64,000 bases of DNA from Janthinobacterium lividum PAMC 25724 (GCA_000242815.2 AHHB01000031.1:1-64000); one strand, 5' to 3'. Shown: positions 8,893 to 17,821, counted from the first letter of the stretch. The notes: generated by a model not told the origin, from the letters alone. Translations and numbers: made by a program.

Positions 8893-10257
8893 CTAGGCCT
8901 TGGCCTTGCTTTGCCTGATCCAGTAACCGATGCCCAGGGCGCACAGCCACACGGGAATCAGGTAGACGGAGACGCGCAGGCCCGGTGTCAGGTACATGAT
9001 CACCAAAATGCCGGCCAGGAAAACCAGGCACAGGTAATTGGTGAATGGGTAGCCCAGGCTCTGGAACAGCGTCGTCTTGCCCTCGGCTTTTTTTTGTGCG
9101 CGGAAACGCAGGTGTATCCAGCTGATCATGGCCCAGTTGATGATCAGTGCCGAGACCACCAGGCCCATCAGCACTTCGAACGCTTCGCCGGGCATGAAGT
9201 AATTGACCACCACGCAGGCGCCCGTGGCCAGGGCCGACACGCCCAGCGCAGCGAGCGGTACGCCACGGCGGTTCAGGCGCAGCAGGGCGCGCGGCGCATT
9301 GCCTTGCTTGGCCAGGCCGAACAGCATGCGCGTGTTGCAGTACACGCCGCTGTTGTAGACGGACAGGGCTGCCGTCAGCACCACCACGTTCAGCGCCGTG
9401 GCCACCAGGTTGCTGTCGAGTGCATGGAAGATCAGCACGAAGGGGCTGCCGCCGGTGACGACGTTTTGCCAAGGATATAGCGACAACAAAATGCCCAGCG
9501 CGCCAATATAGAAAATCAGGATGCGGTAGATGGCCTGGTTGGTGGCGCGCGGAATCGTCGTGCTCGGGTCATCGGCCTCGGCCGCCGTGATGCCCACCAG
9601 TTCCAGGCCGCCGAACGAGAACATGATGACGGCCATGGCCATCACCAGGCCCTGCCAGCCATTCGGGAAGAAGCCGCCGTGCTGCCACAGGTTGGCCACC
9701 GACGCCTGCGGACCGGCGTTGCCGGAAGCGAGCAGCCAGGCGCCGAAAACGATCATGCCGATAATGGCGACCACCTTGATGATGGCGAACCAGAATTCCA
9801 TCTCGCCGAAGGCTTTGACATTCAACAAACTGATGGCGTTGATGGCGCAAAAAAAGATGAGCGCCGAGACCCAGGTGGGCACGTCCGGCCACCAGTACTG
9901 CACATAGATGCCGACGGCCGTCAGTTCTGCCATGCTCACCAGCACATACAGGACCCAGTAATTCCAGCCAGACAGGAAACCGGGCAGGTGGCCGCAGTAT
10001 TTGTCGGCAAAATAGCTGAAGGAGCCGGCCACGGGCTCGTCGACTACCATCTCGCCCAGCTGGCGCATGATCAGAAAGGCGATGACGCCGGCGATGCCAT
10101 AGCCGAGCAGCACGGAAGGGCCGGCCATCTTGATGGTTTGCGCGATGCCGAGAAACAGGCCGGTGCCGATGGCGCCGCCCAGGGCGATGAGCTGGATGTG
10201 GCGGCTTTTCAGGCCGCGCTTGAGCTCTTGTGGTTCGGTATTCCCGACTGCCGTCAT
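8893..10257 (-). CDS. aroP: Amino acid permease, aromatic amino acid (AroP-like)
   Basis: The 454-aa protein is an APC-superfamily proton symporter with about 12 membrane helices. It follows E. coli AroP closely over its whole length: ELKRGLKSRHIQLIALGGAI at the start, then IMRQLGEMVV-EPVAGSFS, SGWNYWVLYVLV-MAELTAVG, KAFGEMEFWFAIIKV, IMFSFGGLELVGITAAEAD, LTAALSVYNSGVYCN-RMLFGLA and VSALIINWAMISW. It is expected to import phenylalanine, tyrosine and tryptophan across the inner membrane; a related specificity cannot be excluded. AGGA lies nine bases before ATG 10257. It is single-gene, with its own terminator. Confidence 0.88.
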   Translation of the reverse strand: MTAVGNTEPQELKRGLKSRHIQLIALGGAIGTGLFLGIAQTIKMAGPSVLLGYGIAGVIAFLIMRQLGEMVVDEPVAGSFSYFADKYCGHLPGFLSGWNYWVLYVLVSMAELTAVGIYVQYWWPDVPTWVSALIFFCAINAISLLNVKAFGEMEFWFAIIKVVAIIGMIVFGAWLLASGNAGPQASVANLWQHGGFFPNGWQGLVMAMAVIMFSFGGLELVGITAAEADDPSTTIPRATNQAIYRILIFYIGALGILLSLYPWQNVVTGGSPFVLIFHALDSNLVATALNVVVLTAALSVYNSGVYCNTRMLFGLAKQGNAPRALLRLNRRGVPLAALGVSALATGACVVVNYFMPGEAFEVLMGLVVSALIINWAMISWIHLRFRAQKKAEGKTTLFQSLGYPFTNYLCLVFLAGILVIMYLTPGLRVSVYLIPVWLCALGIGYWIRQSKAKA

Positions 10258-10635
10258 ATGTTTTATCCTGTTTTTACGGGGCTGAGGTGGCTGATTCTAA
10301 AGCATGCACGCGCAAATCAGGAGCGAAATGCATGTTGCACTGCGGGCTGGCAAGAAACGCCATGTATCTTCGCCGAACGGCGCGCAAACTGCAGCATGCT
10401 GCGCTGGCGGCACGCTGTCATGCTGGCAAATATTGCGCGCACTCGCGCGCGAAAAGCGCTGCAGCGTTGGCGCGGCGTTCGACTGGCAGGGTTGCTTCTT
10501 GCTGCGCGAGGGCGTGCAGCAAAGCGGCGTAATGATCCACCGTCGGCGCCGCAGGCTGCGGCTGGAAATGCCACGGTAGCGCAGCCATGGCGCAGGCGCG
10601 TGCGCTTTTTCCATGCTGCGCCTACAATAAGTGGC
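10258..10635. other. Divergent intergenic region aroP/alkB
   Basis: This 378-bp gap separates the divergent permease and alkB genes and should hold both promoters. It also contains a possible short minus-strand ORF (10418-10588), listed separately. No strong hairpin is seen. Confidence 0.45.
10418..10588 (-). CDS. Possible small protein (56 aa), unknown
   Basis: A minus-strand ORF encodes 56 residues beginning MAALPWHFQPQPAAPTVDHY and continuing with a helical, Ala/Glu/Leu-rich stretch (YAALLHALAQQEATL). The composition looks like a genuine small alpha-helical protein rather than random GC-rich translation. No convincing ribosome-binding site precedes the ATG, and it lies between two divergent genes, so it remains a candidate only. 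Confidence 0.35.
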   Translation of the reverse strand: MAALPWHFQPQPAAPTVDHYAALLHALAQQEATLPVERRANAAALFARECAQYLPA

Positions 10636-11298
10636 ATGAACCTCTCCCTTTTTGCCGATGAAGAGCAAGCCCCTGCCGCTCCTGCGCCGCTGGTGCCGGG
10701 CAGTTGCGCGTCGGTCTTGTTGCGCGCTTTTGCCCTGCCTTATCTGGACCAGCTGCTGCCGGCGCTGGAGGCCATTGTGCTGGCCTCGCCCCTGCGCCAT
10801 ATGGCCACGCCGGGCGGCTTGCGCATGTCCGTGGCCATGAGCAATTGCGGCGCCCAGGGCTGGATCACGGATGGACGCGGCTACCGCTACGTGCGGCTCG
10901 ATCCGGCCAGCAGCCGACCCTGGCCGCCGATGCCGCCCGTGTTCCTGCGCCTGGCCCAGCAGGCGGCGCTGGCTGCCGGCTATCCGGGCTTCACGCCCGA
11001 CGCCTGCCTGGTCAACCGTTATGTGCCAGGTGCGCGCATGGCCCTGCACCAGGACCGCGATGAATGCGATTTCACCGCGCCCATCGTTTCGGTCTCACTG
11101 GGCTTGCCTGCCATCTTCCTGTTCGGCGGGGCGGCGCGCGCCGACAAGGCTGCGCGCATCGCCTTGTTGCATGGCGACGTGGTGGTATGGGGCGGCGCCG
11201 ACCGCCTGCGCTTTCACGGCGTGGCACCCCTGAAAGAGGGCGAACACGCGCTGCTGGGGGCACAGCGTATCAATTTGACGTTTCGCAAGGCTAGCTGA
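10636..11298 (+). CDS. alkB: AlkB-like 2-oxoglutarate/Fe(II)-dependent DNA/RNA repair dioxygenase
   Basis: The 220-aa protein has the complete AlkB active site. H138-x-D140 (MALHQDRDE) and H194 (LRFHGVAP) bind iron, and R211 and R217 (QRINLTFR) bind 2-oxoglutarate. NRYVPGARMALHQD and the nucleotide-recognition region near the N-terminus are also typical. It reverses alkylation damage such as 1-methyladenine and 3-methylcytosine by oxidative demethylation. The true start is the ATG at 10636 (MNLSLFADEEQ); the longer upstream open frame is not coding. No ada or other alkylation genes adjoin it, so its control is probably separate. Confidence 0.93.
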   Translation: MNLSLFADEEQAPAAPAPLVPGSCASVLLRAFALPYLDQLLPALEAIVLASPLRHMATPGGLRMSVAMSNCGAQGWITDGRGYRYVRLDPASSRPWPPMPPVFLRLAQQAALAAGYPGFTPDACLVNRYVPGARMALHQDRDECDFTAPIVSVSLGLPAIFLFGGAARADKAARIALLHGDVVVWGGADRLRFHGVAPLKEGEHALLGAQRINLTFRKAS

Positions 11299-11351
11299 GC
11301 TGGCGCCAGGCAGCGCATGCCATGCCTGCTATGCCTGTAACACCGGTTTAA

Positions 11352-11409
11352 TGCAAGTAACTTGCAAGTTGACGTTTTTCTCTGCATTATATGCAACTTG
11401 TTTGCATAT
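11352..11409 (+). promoter_or_regulatory. folE2 promoter with two palindromic operator-like sites
   Basis: Site 1 is TGCAAGTAACTTGCA (11352-11366), a palindrome around its central base. Site 2 has perfect 8-bp arms ATATGCAA (11389-11396) and TTGCATAT (11402-11409) around CTTGT. Both share TGCAA...TTGCA. A plausible sigma-70 promoter, TTGCAA (11362-11367), 17 bp, CATTAT (11385-11390), would put site 1 over the -35 and site 2 over the start region, touching the ribosome-binding GGAG. A repressor bound here could block folE2. Zur is the obvious candidate, because folE2 belongs to zinc-starvation regulons in many bacteria; that identity is inference. Confidence 0.5.
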
Positions 11410-11421
11410 GGAGCCATGAGC

Positions 11422-12330
11422 ATGACGCGCGATTCCCTTTCCTTGCCCCTGCCCGACGTGGCAGCCGGCCCCCATCTCGGCCATCCCATACCACTGGACT
11501 GGGTCGGCATGCAGGGCATCGCCTTGCCGCTGTGGATCGAGGAGGGCGGGCAGGTACAGCAAGTGCATGCCTGCGCCGACGTGCAAGTCGATTTGCCGGA
11601 CCCGCACATCAAGGGCATCCACATGTCGCGCCTGTATCTGCTGCTCGATGCGTTTGCCGCCGCGCAGCCGCTCGATGCCGCTGTCCTGGCCGCCGTGTTG
11701 CGGCGCATGGTGGACAGCCACGCCGATTGCGGCAGCACGCAGGCGCGCCTGGCGCTTGCGTTCCCCGTGCTGCGGCGCCAGCCGGCGCTGTTGACGGCAG
11801 GACTGTCGGGTTGGAAGTCGTATCCCGTGCGCCTGCAGGCCAGTTGCTCCCCGCAGGGCTTTGCCCTGTCACTGACGGTGGAGATCGGCTATTCGTCGAC
11901 CTGTCCATGTTCGGCGGCGCTGGCGCGGCAGTTGCTGGCTGACGCCTTTGCGGCGCAGTTCGGCAGCGCAAGCGTCGACGCCGCAGCCGCCCGCGACTGG
12001 CTGCAAGAGCATGCCAGCCTGGCCACGCCGCACAGCCAGCGCAGCACGGCGACGGTGACCGTGCCATTAACGCAACAGGCGCAGCTCGATTTGTTTCCGC
12101 TGATCGACCTGGTGGAAGCGGCGCTGGCGACGCCGCTGCAAACGGCCGTGAAACGGGCCGACGAGCAGGCGTTTGCGCGCTTGAATGGTGCTAATCTGAT
12201 GTATGTGGAAGACGCGGCGCGCCGCGTGCAGGCGGCGCTGCCACACCATGCGCAGGCGCGTGTTACCGTACGGCATATGGAAAGCTTGCATCCGCACGAT
12301 GCCGTGGCGCAGGCGGGTCAGCTCGCCTGA
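11422..12330 (+). CDS. folE2: GTP cyclohydrolase IB (FolE2)
   Basis: The protein of about 302 aa is the type IB GTP cyclohydrolase. It converts GTP to 7,8-dihydroneopterin triphosphate, the first step to folate and queuosine, and can use metals other than zinc. Recognisable parts are the early WVGM-GI-LP segment, DLPD-HIKGIHMSRLY, the metal-site loop YSSTCPCSAALAR with Cys161, and the HSQRSTATV stretch. GGAG at 11410-11413 is too close to ATG 11416 and better placed for ATG 11422 (MTRDSLSLPLPD), so I use the latter. The paired palindromes upstream suggest tight regulation. A 55-aa ORF follows 33 bp downstream, probably in the same transcript. Confidence 0.93.
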   Translation: MTRDSLSLPLPDVAAGPHLGHPIPLDWVGMQGIALPLWIEEGGQVQQVHACADVQVDLPDPHIKGIHMSRLYLLLDAFAAAQPLDAAVLAAVLRRMVDSHADCGSTQARLALAFPVLRRQPALLTAGLSGWKSYPVRLQASCSPQGFALSLTVEIGYSSTCPCSAALARQLLADAFAAQFGSASVDAAAARDWLQEHASLATPHSQRSTATVTVPLTQQAQLDLFPLIDLVEAALATPLQTAVKRADEQAFARLNGANLMYVEDAARRVQAALPHHAQARVTVRHMESLHPHDAVAQAGQLA

Positions 12331-12363
12331 ACTTTTCATTCAAGCACCGCAGAGGACGACAGC

Positions 12364-12531
12364 ATGCCGGAAAAAATCACGCAGGGCCCTGGCGAAGGTG
12401 GCCTGGAAGAGGAACTCGAGCGCGAACGACGCGAACATGCGCTGATCGACGAGGAAAAGCTGGGCATGGACGAACTGGAAGAGGTGCACCTGAAGCGCGA
12501 ACGCCAACCGGGCGCGCCTGCAGGACGCTAG
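12364..12531 (+). CDS. Small acidic, highly charged protein (55 aa), unknown
   Basis: This ORF encodes MPEKITQGPGEGGLEEELER and then a charged helical stretch of E, R, K, L and D, ending APAGR. AGAGGA lies at good distance before the ATG and the gene begins 33 bp after folE2, so it is probably cotranscribed. The heptad-like charge pattern suggests one long helix. No metal-binding cysteines or histidine clusters are present and I do not recognise a family. If the folE2 operators respond to metal, this would be a co-regulated protein of unknown role. Confidence 0.6.
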   Translation: MPEKITQGPGEGGLEEELERERREHALIDEEKLGMDELEEVHLKRERQPGAPAGR

Positions 12532-12632
12532 TTGGCAGGATCACACGCTCACGGTGGTCGATGGTCGCTGGCACCGCGTCGCGCTGCCCGGTACAATTTC
12601 GCTTTGTCCTGCTCCCCCAACCCCGGAGGCCC

Positions 12633-13451
12633 ATGAAATATCGCGCACTTTCCCAGTTCATCCTCGGCTTGACAAGCACCGTTCTGGCCGCCTCGCATGT
12701 CCAGGCCGCTACCATTTGCACCGCCATGGCCGACGCCAAAACGGGCGCCGTCTTGCTGCAGGAAGGTAATTGCATCGACCGCGTCACCCCTGCCTCGACG
12801 TTCAAGATCGCGCTCAGCCTGATGGGCTATGACGCCGGTGTCCTCAAGGACCAGCACCAGCCGACCCTGCCGTATCGCCAGGGCTATGTGGACTGGGGCG
12901 GCGAAGCGTGGCGCCAGGAGACGGACCCGTCGCGCTGGATGCAGTATGGCGTGCTCTGGTATTCGCAGCAGATCACGCAGGCGCTGGGTGCCGAGCGGTT
13001 CCAGAAATACACGCGGGCGCTCGGCTATGGCAATGCCGATGTGTCGGGCGACAAGGGCAAGGAGAATAGCCTGGAGCGCTCGTGGATCAGTTCCTCCTTG
13101 AAAATTTCACCGTTGGAACAGCTGGGGTTTCTGCGCAAACTGGTCAATTACCAGCTGCCCGTGAGCAGGCAGGCGATGCAGGAAACGCAGCGTCTGACGC
13201 GCCTGGCGGACGTGGGTGGCTGGCAAGTGCATGGCAAGACGGGCACGGCCTTCCCGCGCCAGGCCGATGGCAGCTTTGACGAAGCGCATGGCTACGGCTG
13301 GTTCGTGGGCTGGGCCAGCAAGGGCGAGCGCAGCATCGTTTTTGCGCGCCTGGTGCAGGACGAGCAGAAAAGCCTGCCATCGGCGGGCCTGCGCACGCGC
13401 GACGCCATGCTGAAAGCATTGCCAGCCTTGCTGGAGCAGGCGCAGAAGTGA
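12633..13451 (+). CDS. Class D beta-lactamase (OXA-type)
   Basis: The 272-aa precursor has a signal peptide (to about SHVQA, residue 25) for the periplasm. Class D motifs are in order: S55-T-F-K58 (nucleophile and the lysine that is normally carbamylated), Y132-G-N134, W151 in ERSWISSSLKISPLEQ, and K202-T-G204. The second motif, usually S-x-V, reads S111-Q-Q here. GGAGG sits just before ATG 12633. The gene hydrolyses beta-lactams; its substrate range cannot be read from sequence. It is encoded immediately upstream of, and in the same direction as, a penicillin-binding protein gene. No integron or IS is nearby, so it looks chromosomal and resident. Confidence 0.92.
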   Translation: MKYRALSQFILGLTSTVLAASHVQAATICTAMADAKTGAVLLQEGNCIDRVTPASTFKIALSLMGYDAGVLKDQHQPTLPYRQGYVDWGGEAWRQETDPSRWMQYGVLWYSQQITQALGAERFQKYTRALGYGNADVSGDKGKENSLERSWISSSLKISPLEQLGFLRKLVNYQLPVSRQAMQETQRLTRLADVGGWQVHGKTGTAFPRQADGSFDEAHGYGWFVGWASKGERSIVFARLVQDEQKSLPSAGLRTRDAMLKALPALLEQAQK

Positions 13452-13674
13452 CGGCCAGCGCCTGCACGTAATGACTAAGGATAAGGATAAGTTTGGTGGT
13501 GCGCAGATGGGCGCCGCCCTGCTGCTGATGGAATACGCTTTTATACGCGGGACGCAGTCTGGGCAATAATCCTGTCATCTTCCGTCCTTGCGCTTACTTA
13601 TTTCCATCCCGCCACATTGCCCGCCCTATATACTTGCGAAAACGGATCATCCGGCATCAGACAAGGTTACAAGC

Positions 13675-16128
13675 ATGGCATCAGGCACGGAGCAGTTTCA
13701 GGCAAAAGCGCGGCAGGCGTTGATACAGGCGCGCGCGCAGGGGAGGCGCCTGGCCGGTGTGGCGTGGGTAAAGGCAGTGCTGCTGTACCGGCGCGGCCAT
13801 GCGTACTTGATGACCTTGCCGCCGGTGCGGCGCGCGCTGGTGCTGGCCTCATGGTTGATGCTGGCCGTGCTGGCGCTGCTGGTCGTATACTTGCTGCTGT
13901 TGATACCCTTGACGCCCAGCATCCACGACTTGCGCCAGGCGCGCGCGGCCGCACCGAGCAGCATGGTTAGCGCCGATGGCAAGGAATTGGCCCGCTTCGA
14001 TCAGGGTTTGCAGGAACGCGTCAGCTTGCAGCAGATTTCGCCCAATGTGATCAGCGCGCTCATTGCCACGGAAGACCATCGCTTCTACGACCACCATGGC
14101 ATCGACTTCACCCGCACGGCCGGCGCCATTGTGCACACGGCCGGTGGCAAGCCCCAGGGAGGCTCCACCATCACGCAGCAACTGGCGCGTAATATGTTTC
14201 CAGAGGAAATAGGCCGCTCGCGCAACCTGAACCGCAAGCTCAAGGAGCTGATCACGGCGCTGAAGATCGAGGCCACCTACAGCAAAACGGAAATCCTGGA
14301 AGCGTATTTGAACACCGTGCCCTTCCTGTACAACACCTATGGCATCGAGATGGCGGCCCGCACGTATTTCGACAAGTCCGCGTCGCGCCTCGACATCCTG
14401 GAAAGCGCCACCCTGGTCGGCATGCTCAAGGGCACAAATTACTACAATCCTGTCGGCAATCCCGAACGCTCGCTGCAGCGGCGCAATGTGGTGCTGGGGC
14501 AGATGCGCAAACATGCTGTCATCGACGAGGCGCGCTACAAACAGTTGCTCAAGCGCCCGCTGCGCCTGCATTTCGAACGCCAGAGCGAGCGGGCGCAGTC
14601 GGACAGCCATTTCACGGCCTATGTGCGCAAGTGGTTGATCGACTGGGCCGACGAGAACGACTACAACCTGGCACTCGATGCGCTGGTGGTGCACACCACG
14701 CTCGACCATGCTTTGCAGCAGGCGGCCGAGCGCGCCGTGGAACGCCAGGCGAATGCCTTGCAGGCGATTGCCGACGTGGAATGGAGCCGCGCGGGCATGC
14801 CGTCGTCCACCTCGACCGGCATGTATGCGGGCATGCAGGCGGGCAGCGTGCCGTTCGATTATTTCTGGAAATCGCATCCGGCCCTGCTGGACGCCTTCGT
14901 GCGCGAATCGGCCGACTACCGCAAGCTGACAGGCACCGGCGCCGCGCCCGAGGCGGCGCTGGCACAGCTGAAGGGCGACCGCGCCTTCATGGCCGCCCTG
15001 CGCAAGTCGAAAACGCGCCTGGAAGCGGGTTTTGCGGCCATGGACCCGGCCACGGGCGCCGTGCGCGCCTGGGTCGGCAGCCGCGACTTTGCGCGTGAAC
15101 AATTCGACCATGTATCGCAGGCGGCGCGCCAGCCCGGTTCCACCTTCAAACCCATCGTGTATGGCGCTGCGCTGGAAAAAGGCTTGAGCCCCGAGCACGT
15201 CTACCGCGATGCCGTGACGGATATCAAGGCGGCCGACGGCACGCTATGGCGCCCGACCGACATGAGCGGCACCACAGGGCGCGACATGAGTATGCGCGAT
15301 GGCCTCGTCTACTCGAAAAACACGATCACGGCGCAAGTGATGCAGGATGTTGGCTTGCCTCCCATCATCAAGCTGGCGCGCGCGCTGGGCATCCGTGACA
15401 GCAAGCTGGAAAAAGTGCCGTCGCTGGCGCTGGGCACCAGTCCCGTGACCTTGCTGGAAATGGTCAATGCCTACGCCAGCATTGCCGCCCAGGGCGAGGC
15501 GCGCCTGCCGTTCGTCGTCACGCACATCACGGACCGCGAGGGCAAGGTCATCGCCCGTTTCGGCGAAGACAAACCCAAGCGCGCCATGCAGGCGGCATCG
15601 GCAGCCATCCTGACGGACATGATGCGCGGCGTGATCGACCGCGGTACGGGCACGGCCATCCGCAGCCGCTTCGGCATCCGCTCCGACGTCGCGGGCAAGA
15701 GCGGCACCACGCAAAACAATGCCGATGGCTGGTTCATTTTAATGCACCCGGAACTGGTGGGCGGCGCCTGGGTCGGCTTTAACGACGCCAGGGTGAGCAT
15801 GCGCAGCAATTACTGGGGGCAGGGCGGCCATAACGCCGTGCTGGTGGTGGGCGACTTCTTCAAGACGGCGCTGGACACGGGCAAACTGTCGCGTGACGCC
15901 ATCTTCCCCGGTGGCAAGCCACCACCGCCGCTGCGCGCTGTGCAGCCGGTCGAGGAAGCACAGGACGAACCGGTGGAAGAGCCGGGAGAATTGTTGCAAG
16001 AAGGCGTGCCGTCGGCACCGCTGGCCATGCCGGTCGAAGCCGAGCAGGAAACGCATGGCAAGGCGCAGCCCGAGCCCGCTCCCGCGCCCGTTCCTGCTTC
16101 CGCGCCGCAGCCGGCACCGCAAGGATAA
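13675..16128 (+). CDS. Class A penicillin-binding protein (bifunctional transglycosylase/transpeptidase)
   Basis: The 817-aa protein has a cytoplasmic N-terminus, one membrane helix (about 55-78), a GT51 glycosyltransferase domain and a transpeptidase domain. The GT51 domain shows E133-DHRFYDHHGID and GGSTITQQLARNMF. The transpeptidase motifs are S489-TFK (QPGSTFKPI), SKN near 547 and KSGTT near 675. The C-terminal 70 residues are Pro/Glu/Ala-rich and probably disordered. It polymerises and cross-links peptidoglycan on the periplasmic side of the inner membrane. AAGG lies eight bases before ATG 13675, so the upstream in-frame extension is not needed. The beta-lactamase gene precedes it and a photolyase gene follows 42 bp later. 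Confidence 0.93.
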   Translation: MASGTEQFQAKARQALIQARAQGRRLAGVAWVKAVLLYRRGHAYLMTLPPVRRALVLASWLMLAVLALLVVYLLLLIPLTPSIHDLRQARAAAPSSMVSADGKELARFDQGLQERVSLQQISPNVISALIATEDHRFYDHHGIDFTRTAGAIVHTAGGKPQGGSTITQQLARNMFPEEIGRSRNLNRKLKELITALKIEATYSKTEILEAYLNTVPFLYNTYGIEMAARTYFDKSASRLDILESATLVGMLKGTNYYNPVGNPERSLQRRNVVLGQMRKHAVIDEARYKQLLKRPLRLHFERQSERAQSDSHFTAYVRKWLIDWADENDYNLALDALVVHTTLDHALQQAAERAVERQANALQAIADVEWSRAGMPSSTSTGMYAGMQAGSVPFDYFWKSHPALLDAFVRESADYRKLTGTGAAPEAALAQLKGDRAFMAALRKSKTRLEAGFAAMDPATGAVRAWVGSRDFAREQFDHVSQAARQPGSTFKPIVYGAALEKGLSPEHVYRDAVTDIKAADGTLWRPTDMSGTTGRDMSMRDGLVYSKNTITAQVMQDVGLPPIIKLARALGIRDSKLEKVPSLALGTSPVTLLEMVNAYASIAAQGEARLPFVVTHITDREGKVIARFGEDKPKRAMQAASAAILTDMMRGVIDRGTGTAIRSRFGIRSDVAGKSGTTQNNADGWFILMHPELVGGAWVGFNDARVSMRSNYWGQGGHNAVLVVGDFFKTALDTGKLSRDAIFPGGKPPPPLRAVQPVEEAQDEPVEEPGELLQEGVPSAPLAMPVEAEQETHGKAQPEPAPAPVPASAPQPAPQG

Positions 16129-16170
16129 GCGACGCCACTCCGGCCAATTCAACCATTGCATAGAATAATC

Positions 16171-17712
16171 ATGACCTCAACCAAGCCCACGCTGCGCCTG
16201 ATACTCGGCGACCAGCTCAATGCCCAGCACCGCTGGTTCACCGAAGTCGATGCCGCCACCATCTATGTCTTGATGGAGGTCAGGCAGGAAACCGATTATG
16301 TGCTGCACCATGCGCAGAAAATCCTGGCGATCTTCGCTGCCATGCGCGAATTGGCGCGCCAGTTGCGTCAGCTCGGCCACAACGTGCATTACATCGCCAT
16401 CGACGAGGCGGAAAGCAGGCGCTCGATACCGGACAATATTGAAGCGCTGATTACCCGTTATGACGCTAGCGCCTTCGAATACCAGCAACCCGACGAGTGG
16501 CGCCTGGACCAGCAGCTTTACCAGGCGGGAAGACGCTCGGCCGTCCCCTGGCGGATGGTCGACAGCGAGCATTTTTATACGACACGCAACGAGGCAGCCG
16601 ATATTTTCGCCGGACGCAAGCAATGGCTGATGGAGTTTTTCTACCGTCAGATGCGCAGCAAGCATCAGGTGCTGATGGAAGACGCGAAGAAGCCCGTTGG
16701 CGGCCAGTGGAACTTCGATCACGATAACCGCAAGCCCTGGCGCGGCACGCCTGCCGAGCCGCAAGATGCGCGCACGCTGCACGACCATGGGCAATTATGG
16801 GCATCCATCGTCGCCGCAGGCGTCAACAGCTTCGGCAACCCCAAGGCCGACCAACTGGCGTGGGCGCTGAATCGCGATGAAGCGCTGCAGCAGCTCGATG
16901 CCTTCATCGGCCGGGCATTACCGTATTTTGGCGATTTCCAGGATGCGATGAGCAGCAAGGCCTGGCGCTTGTTTCATTCCCTGCTGTCGTTTGCGCTCAA
17001 TGTCAAAATGCTGTCGCCACGCGAAGTCGTCGCCAGGGCGCAGGCGGCGTATCACGCCGGCCATGCTCCGCTGGCCGCAGTCGAGGGTTTCATCCGCCAG
17101 ATATTGGGGTGGCGCGAGTATGTGCGCGGTGTTTATTGGGCCAATATGCCCGGCTATGCGGAGAAGAATTTCTTTGGCCACACGCGCCCGCTGCCGGCAT
17201 GGTTTTGGGATGGCAAGACGAAGATGCATTGTCTGTCGCAGGCGATTACCCAGTCGCTGGAGCAGGCGCACGCGCATCACATCCAGCGCCTGATGGTGAT
17301 CGGCAATTTCGCGCTACTGGCCGGTCTGGATCCAGCCAAGGTGCATGGCTGGTACCTGGGCATCTATATCGACGCCTTCGAGTGGGTCGAGCTGCCCAAC
17401 ACCGTCGGCATGAGCCAGTTCGCCGACGGCGGCCTGCTGGCGACCAAGCCGTATGTCTCCAGCGCTGCGTATATCGACCGCATGGGCGATTATTGCAAAG
17501 GCTGCCATTACGATAAAAAGGCGCGCATCGGCGAGCGCGCCTGTCCCTTCAATGCTCTGTACTGGGATTTCTTCCACCGCAATGCGGACACCCTGGAACG
17601 CAATCCCCGCATCGGCATGGCCTATCGCCAGTTGGAAAAGATGGACGCGGAGGCGATCGCCGCCTTCCGGCAGCAGGCGGCCACGATGCTCGACAGGCTC
17701 GATACCCTTTAA
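16171..17712 (+). CDS. Iron-sulfur bacterial cryptochrome/(6-4) photolyase (FeS-BCP, PhrB/CryB type)
   Basis: The 513-aa protein belongs to the prokaryotic (6-4) photolyase group. These use FAD, often a lumazine antenna, and a [4Fe-4S] cluster. Four cysteines at C354, C442, C445 and C458 (YCKGCHYDKKARIGERACPF) have the same spacing as the cluster ligands of Agrobacterium PhrB. The N-terminal LRLILGDQLN and the FAD-domain stretches GWREYVRGVYW and ALLAGLDPAKVHGWYLGIYI are characteristic. The likely role is light-driven repair of (6-4) photoproducts; a photoreceptor role is possible. The ATG at 16171 begins MTSTKPTLRLILGD. It starts 42 bp after the PBP gene, so partial cotranscription is possible. 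Confidence 0.92.
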   Translation: MTSTKPTLRLILGDQLNAQHRWFTEVDAATIYVLMEVRQETDYVLHHAQKILAIFAAMRELARQLRQLGHNVHYIAIDEAESRRSIPDNIEALITRYDASAFEYQQPDEWRLDQQLYQAGRRSAVPWRMVDSEHFYTTRNEAADIFAGRKQWLMEFFYRQMRSKHQVLMEDAKKPVGGQWNFDHDNRKPWRGTPAEPQDARTLHDHGQLWASIVAAGVNSFGNPKADQLAWALNRDEALQQLDAFIGRALPYFGDFQDAMSSKAWRLFHSLLSFALNVKMLSPREVVARAQAAYHAGHAPLAAVEGFIRQILGWREYVRGVYWANMPGYAEKNFFGHTRPLPAWFWDGKTKMHCLSQAITQSLEQAHAHHIQRLMVIGNFALLAGLDPAKVHGWYLGIYIDAFEWVELPNTVGMSQFADGGLLATKPYVSSAAYIDRMGDYCKGCHYDKKARIGERACPFNALYWDFFHRNADTLERNPRIGMAYRQLEKMDAEAIAAFRQQAATMLDRLDTL

Positions 17713-17821
17713 AAGAGGACCATCAGGCAGGAGCATCAAACAGGCGCATCAAACAGGCGCATAAAACACGGCGATCCGGCCCCGCGCGCGCTTGTACGGT
17801 GTGCATGCCGCAAGCGCGATA

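Noticed and set aside
9679-10635. In-frame upstream extension of alkB by about 320 residues
   Set aside because: The extension overlaps the aroP gene in antisense and has no AlkB similarity; ATG 10636 gives the normal family length.
17735-17770. Repeated CAGGCGCATCAAA-like units after the photolyase gene
   Set aside because: Only about two imperfect units; likely chance slippage without hairpin or regulatory form.
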